Assembly (NCBI RefSeq): GCF_027595985.1
Contig: NC_073313.1
Location: 109,548,552 to 109,612,551, forward strand
Origin: Sorex araneus
Lineage: Eukaryota; Chordata; Mammalia; Eulipotyphla; Soricidae
Direction: 5' to 3'
DNA length: 64,000 nucleotides
Under the pieces are notes generated by a model. The model was given only the letters and a program-made list of their open reading frames with translations, ran no database searches and was not told the origin of the DNA. Of this stretch, positions 21,707 through 33,480 are shown one piece after another. Position 1 is the stretch's first letter; every line of letters starts with the position of its first letter. A program made the translations under genes and the position numbers.

Positions 21707-21955
21707 GGGGCTGGGGCGATAGCACAGTGGGTAGGGCCTTTGCCTTGCACGAAGCTGACCCAAGTTCCATTCCCAGCATCCCATATGTTCCCCTGAGCAC
21801 CACCAGGAGTAATTCCTGAGTGCAGAGCCAGGAGTAACCCCTGAGTATTGCCGGGTGTGACCCAAAAATGAAAATAAAAAAAGTGAGTCCTCCTGGCACC
21901 AAGCCAGAAGTAGTTCCTGAGCACCATTAAGTGTCAGAAAATTATTTTTTTAAAA
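21707..21955 (+). mobile_element. A-tailed SINE with duplicated 3' end
   Basis: A standard copy (21707-21880) is followed by a second 3' half (GAAGTAGTTCCTGAGCACCA, AAGTGTCAG and an A/T tail). AAAGATGCTCTGTG at 21693-21706 and 21956-21969 encloses the whole, so both parts arrived together or the tail part duplicated later. Confidence 0.85.
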
Positions 21956-22073
21956 AAAGATGCTCTGTGAAGTGTAAATGGTATATCAGGGCCCTGCAAC
22001 TGAAGTGTTCTTTTCTGTTTGTAGAGTGGTGCCTCTCGGGTTATGCTATATATAATAAACCATTGTAGCTCTT

Positions 22074-22344
22074 TTTTTTTTTTTTTTTTTTATTTTTATT
22101 TTTTTATTGTTGAAAGTTACAAAGTTACAAAGTTTTCAGGTTTAAATCTCAGTTATACAATGCTCGAATACCCATCCCTTCACCAGTGCTCATATTCCAC
22201 CACCAAGAATCCCAGTATAGCTCCACCCCGCCCCCTCACACCCCAAACACCCCCACGCCCCTAGCCCCCCCCACCCTAAGCCCCCCCCGCCTGTGTAACT
22301 AATAAATTTCACTTTACTTTCACTTTGATTGCATACAATATTTC
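22074..22344 (-). mobile_element. Short L1 3'UTR insertion
   Basis: Only the reversed 3'UTR is present: a T-run, TACAAAGTTTTCAGGTTTAA, the C-rich block at 22215-22290, and TTTCACTTTACTTTCACTTT. A 17-bp duplication, AAACCATTGTAGCTCTT, flanks it at 22057-22073 and 22345-22361. Recent, extreme 5' truncation. Confidence 0.92.
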
Positions 22345-22445
22345 AAACCATTGTAGCTCTTAAGCAATACATAAATTCATACACGTACACATCTATTGAA
22401 TCTAAACCACTCAAGTACAAAATACTTTTTTAAATAAACTTAAGT

Positions 22446-22615
22446 GAGGACAGAGAGATTATACATGGGCAAGGCACTTATCTGGCACATGAGTGATCCC
22501 AGTTTTATTCCTTGCACTCACTTTTCATACCCTGAGGCACATTAGAAGTGGTCCCTGAGCACAGAACGAGGAGCAAGGTCTGAGCGCTGTTGAATGTGAC
22601 ACAAAACCAGAAATG
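22446..22615 (+). mobile_element. Old A-tailed SINE
   Basis: GAGGACAGAGAGATTATACA through GATCCCAGTTTTATTCC to TGTTGAATGTGACACAAAAC follows the SINE order with many changes. Confidence 0.65.
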
Positions 22616-22699
22616 GGGAGGGAGGGAACATAAGTAATTCTGAAGGGTAGCAAGGAGCAAAAACCTGTTCCTGGAAGAATGTTTCGAAACTCTAAGTGG

Positions 22700-22880
22700 C
22701 TGGTCAATAACACAGACTTTAGGATCCTATACCCAAATATTATAAACTAGGACAAAAGGCAAAGGGCCTGGAAAATACGTATTTGTAATGGGCATCTTCC
22801 AGGTGATTCTGATAAAGGGACTTCCTTGTACCATATTAAAAAAAAAAAAAAAAACATTGGCCCAAAGGTTCCAAAACACT
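22700..22880 (+). mobile_element. MER5-like DNA transposon fragment
   Basis: AACACAGACTTTAGGATCC near 22709 and CATCTTCCAGGTGATTCTGA near 22790 resemble the two halves of the non-autonomous hAT element MER5. An A-run at 22839-22854 is inserted. Confidence 0.4.
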
Positions 22881-22904
22881 AGGGCCTTGGGGTGATTACT
22901 CTGT

Positions 22905-23345
22905 GTACTCGTTTCCTAGGGCTGCCATAAACAAACTATCACAAACTGGGTGATTTAAAACGCATAAATTTATTCTCTCAGGTCTGGAGGCTAGAAATCT
23001 CAAATTAAGGCAATGGCATGGCCAGGTTCCCTCTTCAATATTTGAAATACAATCATTGTCTCTTCTAGCTTATGGCATTTGCTGAAAATTCTTGGCATTT
23101 CTTGCTTTTTAGAGGCATCGGTCCAATGTCAGCCTGTCTTTCTCCATGTCTCTGTCTTCTCTTCTTAGGGCACCAGCTACATTATATTAGGGCCAAACAT
23201 AATAACTCATTTTATCTTGATTATATCTGCAAAGAACTACGTGTAATAAATACAATAATTATGATAACAATAGATAATGTCACATTCACAGTCACTGGGG
23301 ATTAGGAATTCAACCTGTCTATGTGAGTGGAGATGTAATTAAAAT
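22905..23345 (-). mobile_element. MLT1-type (ERVL-MaLR) solo LTR
   Basis: Reversed MaLR LTR phrases occur in order: GTTTCCTAGGGCTGCCATAA, CACAAACTGGGTGATTTAAA, AAATTTATTCTCTCAGGTCT, TTAGGGCACCAGCTACATTA, TTGATTATATCTGCAAAGAA, GTCACATTCACAGTCACTGG. An old mammal-wide LTR with no coding part. Confidence 0.8.
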
Positions 23346-23424
23346 CATAATACTATTTTAAATAGTTTTTTGAAGTTTAACTCCCTAAACAACTTTATTA
23401 GAGAGGTTCTTCTTTACCTTTCTA

Positions 23425-23450
23425 ATAATATATATATATATATACATATT
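23425..23450. repeat. (TA)n simple repeat
   Basis: Alternating TA of about 20 bases between 23428 and 23449. Confidence 0.9.
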
Positions 23451-23518
23451 AGCTAGAATAGATTAATAGTTACCTCTGAGAACGTTTGAAAAATCACCTG
23501 AAAAAGTGCTGAGTGCAT

Positions 23519-23647
23519 CACTGTCACTGTCATCCCGTTGCTCATCGATTTGTTTGAGCGGGCACCAGTAACGTCTCTCATTGAGAGACTTATTGTTACT
23601 GTTTTTGGCATATCCAATACGCACGGGTAGCTTGCCAGGCTCTGCCG
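23519..23647 (-). mobile_element. 5'-truncated RTE-tailed SINE
   Basis: Only the 3' part is present: tail CACTGTCACTGTC, module GCACCAGTAACGTCTCTCAT and body to CAGGCTCTGCCG. GCTGAGTGCAT is duplicated at 23508-23518 and 23648-23658. Truncation with an intact duplication shows target-primed reverse transcription. Confidence 0.92.
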
Positions 23648-23999
23648 GCTGAGTGCATAGTTATTGGATATCCCTTAATTTTAGAATATTTTAAGGTATT
23701 AAAATTCAGAAAGCCTGGAGAAAAGCCTGGAGAAAAGCCTAGAAATCTCCATTTTAAGTATGTGTGGGAGATGAATCCATCCTTATGAAAAACTGAGTTT
23801 TGGAGGAAAGCAAGATCCGTAACCATGTGGTTTAGGAAGAGGGAGCTTTTTAGTGCATACAGTGAAATTTGAATTTATAAAAAAGTTATCGAGATGAACC
23901 ATCACCTTTGAGAGTATTTCTAGACTATAAAAAGGAACCTATGCTGATTATCTTTTCCACTAGTTATGAAATTCAAAAATAAAATATAAACACAAGCAC

Positions 24000-24009
24000 A
24001 CACACACAC

Positions 24010-24052
<43 letters not shown>
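24000..24052. repeat. (CA)n(TA)n simple repeat
   Basis: A CA run merges into TATATA with one TGTA interruption. It abuts the tail end of the next SINE and may have grown from its tail. Confidence 0.92.
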
Positions 24053-24053
<1 letters not shown>

Positions 24054-24193
24054 CAGGGATTACTCCTGTATCTGCTCTCAGGGATCATTCTTGACAAACA
24101 CTGGGGACCTTTGTGGTGCTGGGGATAGAACCCATGTAGGCGACATGCAAGACATGCACCCTACCTACTGTATGTACTATTGCTCTGTCCCCT
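24053..24193 (-). mobile_element. Old A-tailed SINE
   Basis: CAGGGATTACTCCTGTATCT to CTATTGCTCTGTCCCC, minus strand. The tail end is replaced by the preceding TA repeat. Confidence 0.7.
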
Positions 24194-24460
24194 AAAACAG
24201 ACATATCTTATTTGCTTCATGTTTTATGTTTGCTTAAAGATCATATTAAAATAATTAGTTTCAATATTGACTCCAAATGCTAACCAAAAAATGCTTCCAG
24301 GCTCCAAAGATAGTATAGAAATACCTTGTATTTTTACTCTTGTTTCTTGTGAACCAAATGGCTCTGTATGGATAGAAGAGGCAGTATATAAATGGACAAA
24401 AACGAAATACAAAACATGTTAATATGAGCTAATGAATATAAACTTCAAGATTATGTGTTG

Positions 24461-24633
24461 GGACTGGAGTGATAGCACAGCGGGTAGGGCGTTTGCCTTG
24501 TACTCGGCCGACCCAGGTTCGATTCCCAGCATCCTGTATGGTCCCCTGAGCACTGCCAGGGGTAATTCCTAAGTGCAGAGCCAGGAGTAACCCCTGTGCA
24601 TCGCCGGGTGTGACCCAAAAAGCAAAAAAAAAA
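24461..24633 (+). mobile_element. A-tailed SINE, full length
   Basis: Near-consensus copy with intact box A and box B. ATTATGTGTTG (24450-24460) and ATTATCTGTTG (24634-24644) form the duplication. Confidence 0.93.
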
Positions 24634-24673
24634 ATTATCTGTTGCCAGACTAGTGGGGAGGGGCAAAATTCAA

Positions 24674-24825
24674 TTTAGGGTGGAGAGAAGATACAGAGAT
24701 AAAGACTCAGGTTCAATTACTGACACTACACAGGGTCCCCTAGCACTGCCAGTTGTAATCCTGAGCAATAGAGTCAGGATTAAGACCTGAATGCCACAAG
24801 TTGTGGCCAAATTTTTTTAAAAATT
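24674..24825 (+). mobile_element. Old A-tailed SINE, partly deleted
   Basis: AAGATACAGAGATAAAGACT, AGGTTCAATTACTGACACTA, CAGGGTCCCCTAGCACTGCC follow SINE order; part of the head is missing. Confidence 0.65.
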
Positions 24826-25405
24826 TAAAAATCAACACTATAGCAAGAATTTTGTGATTTCTAGTCCTCTTTTAATTAATTCAGTAAGTTTGTTCAGCAA
24901 TGGAACTAGGCTACCTAATTAGCTTTCTGCTACCACAGCACATGAAAATTTGATAGGTGATGGTGATTTATAGTTTTGATTCTAGTTACCCATTTTCAAA
25001 TTCATGTTCGGAATCACAAGCTAAATCATTTTGCTAGGCTTCAACAGTAAGTAGTTGACCCTGTGTACTTGCTGAAATGTTTTTGCTGATAAAGACAAGG
25101 TCTTATCTTCAAAAATAATTAAATATGCACTTATTAGCTCATAATAAATTTAAACCCTCAATTTGTTCTGATTTATAAGTACTTTTAAAAAAATATGTAT
25201 TCTTACTCTCACATACTAAGAGAAAGATCAAAAGTGAACCCGAGGGAAGACTGCATTCCTGAAAATGCTGTGGTTTATTAAGGTAATCTCTGACACTGGG
25301 ATTCAGAGATTAAAAAATAAATCATTAAAATTAGGTTTTTTTTTAATTTTAGAACTAGACTTTCCTGGTTAATAAAGATAACATTTCAATAACTGTATTA
25401 TAATT
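24826..25405. other. AT-rich sequence, nothing recognised
   Basis: No repeat or exon candidate recognised. Confidence 0.45.
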
Positions 25406-25409
25406 TTCA

Positions 25410-25855
25410 AAAGGAGAGAGAGAAAAGGAGGAGGAGGAGAAGGAGGAGCAGGAGTAGGAGAGGAACAGGAGAAAAAAGGAGGAAGAAAGGAGGAAAAGAG
25501 GAGGAGGAGGAGGAGAAAGAGAAAGAGGAGGAGGAGGAGAAAGAGAAAGAGGAGGAGGAGGAGAAAGAGAAAGAGAAGGAAGAAGAGGAAAAGGAGGAAG
25601 AGGAAGAGGAGGAGAGAGAGAAGAAAAGAAGGAGGAGGAGGGGGAGGAGGAGGAGAAGGGGGAGCAGGAGGAGGAGGTGTCTGCCATAAAGCAGGTGGAT
25701 GGTGGGGGAGGGGTTGTCAGAAGAGAAGCTGGGGACACTGGTGGTGAGAAATGAACACTGGTGAAGGGATGGGTTTTGGAACATTGTGTGACTCAAATTC
25801 AATCATGAACAACTAACTATGTAACTCTGTATCTCACGGTGATTCAAAAAATTTT
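25410..25855 (+). mobile_element. L1 3'UTR with expanded polypurine tract
   Basis: The terminal part (25675-25855: CTGCCATAAAGCAGGTGGAT, GAAGGGATGGGTTTTGGAAC, CTCACGGTGATTCAAAAAAT) is a plus-strand L1 3'UTR. Before it, 25410-25675 is almost pure purine with GGA and GAAAGA units, probably an expansion of the G-rich 3'UTR tract. Confidence 0.7.
25412..25676. repeat. (GGA)n-rich polypurine tract
   Basis: About 265 bases with only two pyrimidines (25450 and 25456) on the plus strand, in runs of GGA and GAAAGA. The long open frames here simply reflect the repeat (poly-Ser/Leu/Pro) and are not genes. Confidence 0.9.
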
Positions 25856-25884
25856 GTGAAAGTGTAGTGGTTAACAGTATGGCT

Positions 25885-26205
25885 AGACTTTCGAGTCACT
25901 TGAGGAAGCTTTTAAAAATTACCTCTGTGAAAGTAAGAAGGAACTTTTCTGCCATAGAGTCAGGGTGTGGTATGTGATGGGGGCTGAGAAGGATACTAGG
26001 GACCTTGGTGGTGGAAAATGTACACTGATGGAGGGATGGAGGTTTGATCATTGTTATGACTGAAACTCAAATCTGAAAGCTTTGTAAGTGTATCTCACAG
26101 TGATTCAATAAAAAAATTACCTCTGATTTAGATCTCACCTCAACCAATAAATTCTCTATCTTTGGAGGGGTATTCAGGCTTGCACTGTGATTCAGAAAAT
26201 TTAAG
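25885..26205 (+). mobile_element. MER5-like element split by an L1 insertion
   Basis: GAGTCACTTGAGGAAGCTTT and TAAAAATTACCTCTG before the insert, and ATTTAGATCTCACCTCAACC with TTCTCTATCTTTGGAGGGG after it, read as one old hAT (MER5-type) element. Confidence 0.6.
25928..26111 (+). mobile_element. Short L1 3'UTR insertion
   Basis: Plus-strand L1 3'UTR (TTTCTGCCATAGAGTCAGGG, GATGGAGGTTTGATCATTG, TCTCACAGTGATTCAATAAA). AAAAATTACCTCTG is duplicated at 25914-25927 and 26112-26125. Confidence 0.92.
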
Positions 26206-26317
26206 TTTATGCCCAGAATATATATAAGTAGCCTAGGTATAGTTGCATGATCAGTTAGTTTGAGAAACTGTCATAATCTAACCCGGTAATTAACTTTTGT
26301 TCAGTAATATGGATTTT

Positions 26318-26940
26318 TCCTCTATTTATTTTTTATTGAATTACCATGAGATACACAGTTCCAGAGCTGTTCATGATTAGGTTTCAGTCATACAAAGCTC
26401 CAAAGCCCATTATTCCACAAGTGTACATTTTCCACCACCAGTGTCCCCGGTTCTCGCCCCCACCTCCACCCCTGCAGCTTGCCTCTATAGCAGGCATTTT
26501 CCTTCTCTCTCTCTCCTCTCTCTCTCAGCTCTCTCTCTCCCTCTCTCTCCCTAGCTTCCTCCCTCCCTCCTTTCCTCCCTTTCTCTGTCTCATTTTGGGC
26601 ACTGAGGTTTGCAATACAGATACTGAGAGGTTACCATGTTTCTTCCTTTACCTAATTTCAGCACACAGTTCTTATCCAGAGTGATCATTTCCAACTTCAT
26701 TGCCATAGTGGTTCCTTCTCTATCCCAACTGCCCTTTCTCCCAGCACTTGTGGCAGGCTTCCAACCATGGACCAATCCTCCTGGCCAGTGTTCTTGGGTA
26801 TTAGTCTCATGCCCTGTTTTTTATAGCCCACAAATGATTGCAATCATACTCTGTCTGTCACTCTCCTTCTGACTTGTTTTCACTCAGCATGGTACTCTCC
26901 ATTTCCATCCACTTATAAGCATGAATTTTCCTTTACCGTT
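26318..26940 (-). mobile_element. 5'-truncated L1
   Basis: The reversed 3'UTR (TTTTTATTGAATTACCATG, CAGTGTCCCCGGTTCTC) is followed by a (CT)n/(TCCC)n tract at 26500-26590 and ORF2 end relics (TTTTCACTCAGCATGGTACT, CATCCACTTATAAGCATGAA). Confidence 0.78.
26500..26590. repeat. (CT)n/(CCCT)n pyrimidine tract
   Basis: Nearly pure pyrimidine tract in the reversed L1 3'UTR, the mirror of the G-rich tract in plus-strand copies. Confidence 0.85.
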
Positions 26941-27070
26941 GAAATAGTTACTTGCTGTATGTACAAAAAGAATTCATATTTTGAAGATTTAGGGAATTAT
27001 CTTGAAACTAATTTTTCTGTAGCAAATGATTTTTCAACGTATCAGCCTTTATTTTAAAAGAAGCAAATAT

Positions 27071-27322
27071 TACCTCTATTGCAAACTACAACATCCAACA
27101 GGAGAGAGAACAAAAGGGAATGCCCTGCCACAGAGGCAGGGTAGGGAGGTGGGGGTTGGGGTGGAAGTGGTAGAAGGGATACTGGGAACATTGGTGGAGG
27201 AGAATGGGCACTGGTGGAGGGATGTAAACCAAATACAAACATGAAAGTTCATAGGTTTGTAACTATACCCCACAGTGATTTACTAATAAAAAATTTAAAA
27301 TAAAATAAATAAATAAATAAAT
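27071..27322 (+). mobile_element. Short L1 3'UTR insertion with (AAAT)n tail
   Basis: Starts TACCTCTATTGCAAACTAC, contains GGGAATGCCCTGCCACAGAG and ends CACAGTGATTTACTAATAAA with AAAT units. AAAAGAAGCAAATAT is duplicated at 27056-27070 and 27323-27337. It sits about 0.8 kb upstream of the SERTM2 start. Confidence 0.92.
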
Positions 27323-27381
27323 AAAAGAAGCAAATATATATTTCTCAGGGGAATTGAATTTTTTTACTTTTTTATTTTCAG

Positions 27382-27673
27382 GAAAATAAATCTGCTGATA
27401 AATCTTGAAAGTCAGATCTTCTGAGCCTAAACTGGAAGGTATCAGCATCTCTGAGACATCATCCACCTGAGAACTATAAGGTCTGACAACATTCTTCTTC
27501 TCCACAGTGAGGAACATCAACAAAGCTGTAGAACACTTGTATCCTCTAATTGTCAAACCCTCACACAGTGGCAGCTTGGCAGGAAGTTTTCAAGCTATAT
27601 CATTACAGAGTAATCAGACACAGAAGAAGACTGAAACTCAATATGCTGAGCCTGAAATATACAAAATGCTTTA
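27382..27673 (+). other. Weak candidate exon upstream of SERTM2
   Basis: A strong acceptor tract (TTTTTTACTTTTTTATTTTCAG) ends at 27381, with another (TTCTTCTTCTCCACAG) ending at 27507. GTAAGT at 27674 could be a donor, though preceded by A rather than G. The stretch is repeat-free and contains ATGs. It could be an alternative 5'UTR exon of SERTM2 or chance. Confidence 0.25.
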
Positions 27674-28078
27674 GTAAGTCTCCTAGCAGTGGAAATCAGT
27701 TAAATCTAAACTGGTGAAAACATTGAAGTAGAACTGGCGACCTTTCTCCCTTAACCAAAACAGAAGACTGATTTAGTTCTTGGATATTCCAAACCAGTAT
27801 TATAAGGCAGTTTCACCACATTTTTAAATCAGTATCAGCATAGGACTGGAGAAACAAAATCTTAATTTATTTTTAATAATAAAAAGTTCTGACAATATCT
27901 ACTTGGGAAGTGGGGGTGTTGAGCTGGGGGACAGGGCATGAGGCAATTGCCAAATTAGAATATCATTTTTTCTTGTTTATGCGTTTATCTTTGATTGTGG
28001 TTGCTTTGTATGACATTGTTAGAACACCTACAATCTATTCAGGGTCTACGTGACTATAGAATGCCTCAAGGGCAGTAG

Positions 28079-28390
<312 letters not shown>

Positions 28391-28684
28391 CAAAGGATGA
28401 AGGTGAACTTTAATGGATATCATCAAATCATTATATGTTGATGTTCAACAAAGCTTACTTTGTTGCATGGAGTTTTCCATGTAAGGAATGAACGAGCTCA
28501 TATTTTCTTTGTATTATTCTTTATTGGAGTTTGTGGATTATACAAGAAATTTAAGACTCATTCTTTGTCAGGTCTATAGGAAATAGCAGCTGGTTGGGAG
28601 GGCAGGTTTCCATAGTAACTAAAGAGAGCCTGGGCTTTGCGCAAACCTCAGACCACAGAAATTCATATGCAGTGGAGAAAGAAA

Positions 28685-28810
<126 letters not shown>

Positions 28811-30039
28811 TAGTGAGCAAGAGAGAGAGAAAAAGAAAAGCAAAACAAATATCCACAGGATCCCTGATCCTCAAGAATAAAAAAGGAGAATTTGCCTTCA
28901 AAAGGGTTTCTCCAAAGTAGGATTTAATTTAGAAATTGGACCTTAAAGTATCTCTTTTGCTGACATGAAACTAGATCATGTCAGAAGTTAATGGAAGGGG
29001 CCATTAATCTTTCCCAAAGGAGCAGAAATTTAATCATCTAAGGCCATTCAGTATGTCCTAAATGAAAGAAGAGATTTAAAGAAACAGTTTTAATTTAAAG
29101 CCCACATTTATAGAAAGAAGTTTATAACCAGTAAACTTACCTACAGAGGGAAAATGTGCATTTTATATCTGTGTTATTGCTGTTACTGGAAGTTTTAAAA
29201 ATGAAGATAATCGCAGATGTATTATAAAAATCTGGAATGATGATTTCCTAGACCAAAGGAAAATTCAGTTAAATGACACATCACAATGAAGCTTACATTA
29301 TACATGCAACTCTTCGCTTTTTTTTGTTCCCCTCATAACACTCCAGCTCTGAATTGCACACTAATACGAGCTTTGGTTAAAAGTGGTCTTGGCAGAAAAT
29401 AATCAACTACACTTTAAAGCAGAAATAAAATTATCTTGGTATTTCATCAGTTGAATGTTTATGGCTTTGGACAAAACATTCAAGCTTCTAGGTCCCAGTT
29501 TTTTCCTTTAAGAAAAATTATCAGAGAACTCTTTATTCATGTCTAGCCTCCTTTTAGAATTAAACAAAATACAAAAGAGAAAAAGAACTAAGCAGCACTC
29601 TCTAACAAATCCATATTGAGATCAATGTCCTCAAATGTCACATTTGTCTTTCCCAGAAAATTCTCCCCTCTTCCTGATCCCTGCCAGATGATGAAGTGTT
29701 TCACTTATTAACTATAAGAGAAATGTACTTGAAAAGTTCCATTCTCATAAGTAGCCCTAGTATGCCAGTAGTGGAGAAAGAATTTGAATATTTTGAATTA
29801 ACATTCCAAAAGGGTAACCAAAGGAGTTGAGTACTGTTTACAAATTAGGTTAGAAAGCTGGTCATATTCTTTCCACCAAAGAACTAATAAACTAATAAAC
29901 CTGTGTTAAATTCAACTTGTTTTAAAAAATCACTTAGGGTGGTCATCAAATTTCAAAGGGTGCTCTCTTGGGAATTCTAGTGACAAGGACAGATAAATGG
30001 AATGGATGTTAGATTAATGCCACCTCCACCAGACATGCA

Positions 30040-30072
30040 GCTCTCTCTCTCTCTCTCTGTCTCTCTCTCTAG
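30040..30072. repeat. (CT)n simple repeat
   Basis: Run of CT dinucleotides with one GT interruption. Confidence 0.9.
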
Positions 30073-31035
30073 TCTGTAACCAATTTAGATTGGCCCCTTT
30101 GCTCTGATCTAAATCTAACTTGGTGGTGAAATTCCCAAGTGCTTTCTACTTTTACACACCGTTATTTGCCAATACCTCCCTCTCCAAGGGGCTGCAAAGT
30201 GTAAAATTCCCACATGCGAAGCTAAACTTAGCTGCAAGGCTGACTCTAGCACACCTGTTACAACAGAGAGTTTATAAAAATGACTGTTGAATTCTATACC
30301 AATCAGCAGAAATCAAGCAGGTAGACGGAAACTCAAATAGGGGGTGGACATATATTTCCATCATGGCATTCTATTTTCCAAAATGAAAGTGACTCCTATT
30401 ATTACATTTGGTGGTTTAAGTTGTGTCTTCATTCAACATTCAGACTCCATGTGCAATTTTATTGGCACACTTTATTATATGCTGCCTATATACCCCAGAA
30501 ATTCTGAAGAACATATATCTCCCCTGACTCCAGAATATCCCTTTTGTGCTCACAGTATTTAAATGCACTTTATAATTTAAGGAAGTCAGTGGCTGAATAA
30601 ATGAAGAAACTGATTCTATTTTGAATAACAGAAAATAGTAAGACATCCAATGTTGTCTTGCTGAATCTGATGAAGAGGGAGATTATAAAAATACCCTGTT
30701 TACCTGCCTTCCCAATCCATGTTACAGGAGTTAAAAATACACGTCTTTAATCAGCAATTTGGATGAAGATTCCTGATCTGTGATTAGTAAAACAACCATG
30801 CTCTTTCATCACATTCACTCTCATGGGATATAGATCTTTACTGTGCATTAACCAAAGCATACAGAATAGATTGCACTAAATTAGCAGCATAACTCCCCAC
30901 AATTTCTCTCTACATAACTCCCCAATGGTTACACAAATGGAGATACACTTAAGTAGATATGTCATTATGGATACTCACGTGGTATTTAATACTTGTAGAA
31001 ATAAACTCAACCTTTTTATCAAAGCCAACTTACAC

Positions 31036-31205
31036 AGTCACTGTCACTGTCACTGTCATTCCGTTGCTCATCGATTTGTTCAAGTGGGCACCAGTAACAT
31101 CTCTCATTGAGAGACTTATTGTCACTGTTTTTGGCACATCCAATACGCACAGGTAGCTTGCCAGGCTCTGCCGCGCGGGCTCAATACTCTCAGTAACTTG
31201 CCGGG
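31036..31205 (-). mobile_element. 5'-truncated RTE-tailed SINE
   Basis: Tail of CACTGT units, module CACCAGTAACATCTCTCATT, body to AACTTGCCGGG; no tRNA head. CAACTTACAC is duplicated at 31026-31035 and 31206-31215. Confidence 0.92.
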
Positions 31206-31447
31206 CAACTTACACTAAAAAAAAGAATTTTTTATTTGTAATAAATTATATTATACATGCTATTGTATTCATTAAAATATATTCCTATATAGCTCAGTGA
31301 GAGAGCTAGGGAAAATAATGGGCATAATATTAAGTTATACATCTATACCAAATGCTGACTTAGCAACTTCCTTCCAACCTCACTTCCTAACTAAATATTG
31401 CACAATGCATAAATATAATCATGTAAACCATATATATATATGTATTC

Positions 31448-31620
31448 ATTTTGTTTTAGTTTGGGGGACACACTGGGCGATTCTCAGAGGCTACTTCTTG
31501 CTTTACACTCAGCAATCACTCCTGGTAGTGCTCAGAGGAACGACTTGGGATGCCAGAGATTAAGCCCAGATTGGTCATAGGCAAGACAAGCATTCTACTG
31601 CTGTGCTATTTCTCTGGACG
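31448..31620 (-). mobile_element. Old A-tailed SINE
   Basis: GTTTTAGTTTGGGGGACACA to GTGCTATTTCTCTGGACGC on the minus strand, heavily diverged. Confidence 0.7.
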
Positions 31621-32595
31621 CTATACTCATTTTTTAAGATCAGAAAATGGTTTTTCATATTTTACTACACTAACGATATGAAATTGCCATTTCTGCAGAT
31701 CAAAAATTATCATTATCAGAAATTTCATAATGTTTAATTTATTTTTAAATCACCACATGAATAAGCAGTAATCTTTCCTGATGTGTTGAAAAATAATTCA
31801 CTTTGTACAAAATACTTTGAAGATATTTCAGATCTGAGGGTTCTGTAAAACAATGTATATTGTAAAAGTTTTATGTATTATGGATTGAGCAGGAAATATA
31901 GAGGTTAATATGCAAGACAATTTCCTCCAGTCTAATATTTCCATTTATGCCAAATCTAATGCTTTGAACTAATAACTTAGCTTGACCACGGAAGACCCCA
32001 TTGTGCTTACTAACTAGGTAAAGGGGTCTATTAAATAAAATTAAATGGTTCCAATCATTAATACATTTTTTCACCCACATTTGTGTTAAAGAAGACTCTT
32101 TTAAAAAAATTGAAGAGTTGTGTAGGAGATAAGTGAGTTTCTCTGTCTGAAGTCAACATTTTTAAAAATTATATTGTATAAAACAAAGAACTATAATATT
32201 TAAATATTTAGCATGTCATTTTTGCATCCTAGAAAATATAATCTGACTGTTTTATTTTTCTGAAATATATATATACATATATACCTATTGTCTGAAGCAT
32301 GTGAACAACATTAGTGTCTTCATTTCAAATAAATTTCAACAACTACAAATTTGTGGAATTTATAACTTTGAAATATCACTGATTTTTCTTATTCCATAAC
32401 CTCTTCGTTTTTGTTTTTATCCTCCTTGCAAATTTACTGCTGCATTTCTTTATCTCTTCGGTAGAAGATGGAAAAAATAGATGATGACTAGCAGTTGTCA
32501 AAGAAGGTGATCTGAGAAGATAGTAAGGATAGCAAAGTTATCTACAGTGTAAAATCTCTCATAGTTTTCCACCTTTCTGGGATTTTTAGTATCTT
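31621..32595. other. AT-rich sequence, nothing recognised
   Basis: No repeat or exon candidate was identified apart from a short TA-rich run near 32268-32284. Confidence 0.45.
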
Positions 32596-32790
32596 TCAAC
32601 TTATGCTTTACTCATTTACTCCTAAAAGCAACTTTGCGAGCACTGAATTGAAGTATTATAAGGGCTGTTTTATGAAAAGAATACATGACCGCATAGGCTA
32701 ATGAGGCATTCAGGGTTATTCAGAGGCCAAGTCAAGATCACATTGCAAGTCTTTGGACTCCTAATTTAGTATTCATCTAACTGTAGTTTG
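32596..32790 (+). mobile_element. L2/MIR-related ancient fragment
   Basis: TTTACTCATTTACTCCTAAA, AGCAACTTTGCGAGCACTG and GTCAAGATCACATTGCAAGT follow the order of the L2/MIR 'tacagatgagg...aaggtcacacag' block, decayed. Confidence 0.45.
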
Positions 32791-33300
32791 CATTATGAGC
32801 ACTGAATAGATATTTCAAATCTAATCATTTTGTATCACTCGAAGTTCTGCAAACAACAGTTTAGCTCTATAGTTAATTAACTTCCTGTGTGCAAATTCAA
32901 AGTAAATGACCAGAATTTTATAGGTGCATCAACACATTCATATCTGTAGGAAAGTTTGCACAAAGCCACATTCTGCAACCTTAATTTATCTCAATAAGGA
33001 AAGAAGCAGAAATAAGACTGAATTACTATCCACATTGCAAATTCCAATCCTCTGATTTAATCTTTAGTCAATGCAAATTCTTCATATGCATGATTATAAT
33101 CTCTCTAATTCCCATCCAGAAACATGTCCTTTTAAATAAAGAGTTTTTCTCTAAAATTGTGTAATGTTTGAAGTGCTCACAGCAACTCCATTTAGTATTC
33201 TCTGATTACATTATACAAAAACATGTATGAGAAAAGATTATAAAATGTAGTAGGCTAGCCTCTGCAGAGGTTGAATTTCTGCAATCAAAATTTACAATAT
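32791..33300. other. AT-rich sequence, nothing recognised
   Basis: No repeat or gene identified. Confidence 0.45.
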
Positions 33301-33480
33301 AGGGGGGGCTGGAGCAATAGCACGGCGGATAGGGTATTTTCCTTGCACGCAGCTGACCAGGGTTCAATTTCCAGCATCCCATATGGTCCCCCGAGCACTG
33401 CCAGGAGTAATTCCTGAGTGCATGAGCCAGGAGTAACCACTGTGCATCGCCGGGTGTGACCCAAAAAAGAAAAAAAAAAC
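33301..33480 (+). mobile_element. A-tailed SINE, full length
   Basis: Full copy with the TGCATGAGCC variant in its 3' half. AAATTTACAATAT (33288-33300) recurs as AAATTTTACAATAT (33481-33494). Confidence 0.93.

Noticed and set aside
25355-25802. Two minus-strand open frames of about 130 codons
   Set aside because: They are low-complexity Ser/Leu/Pro text from the polypurine tract and L1 3'UTR.
31022-31065. Possible CRISPR-like or satellite array from CACTGT units
   Set aside because: It is the short tandem tail of a single retroposed SINE; units are 6 bp with no spacers.
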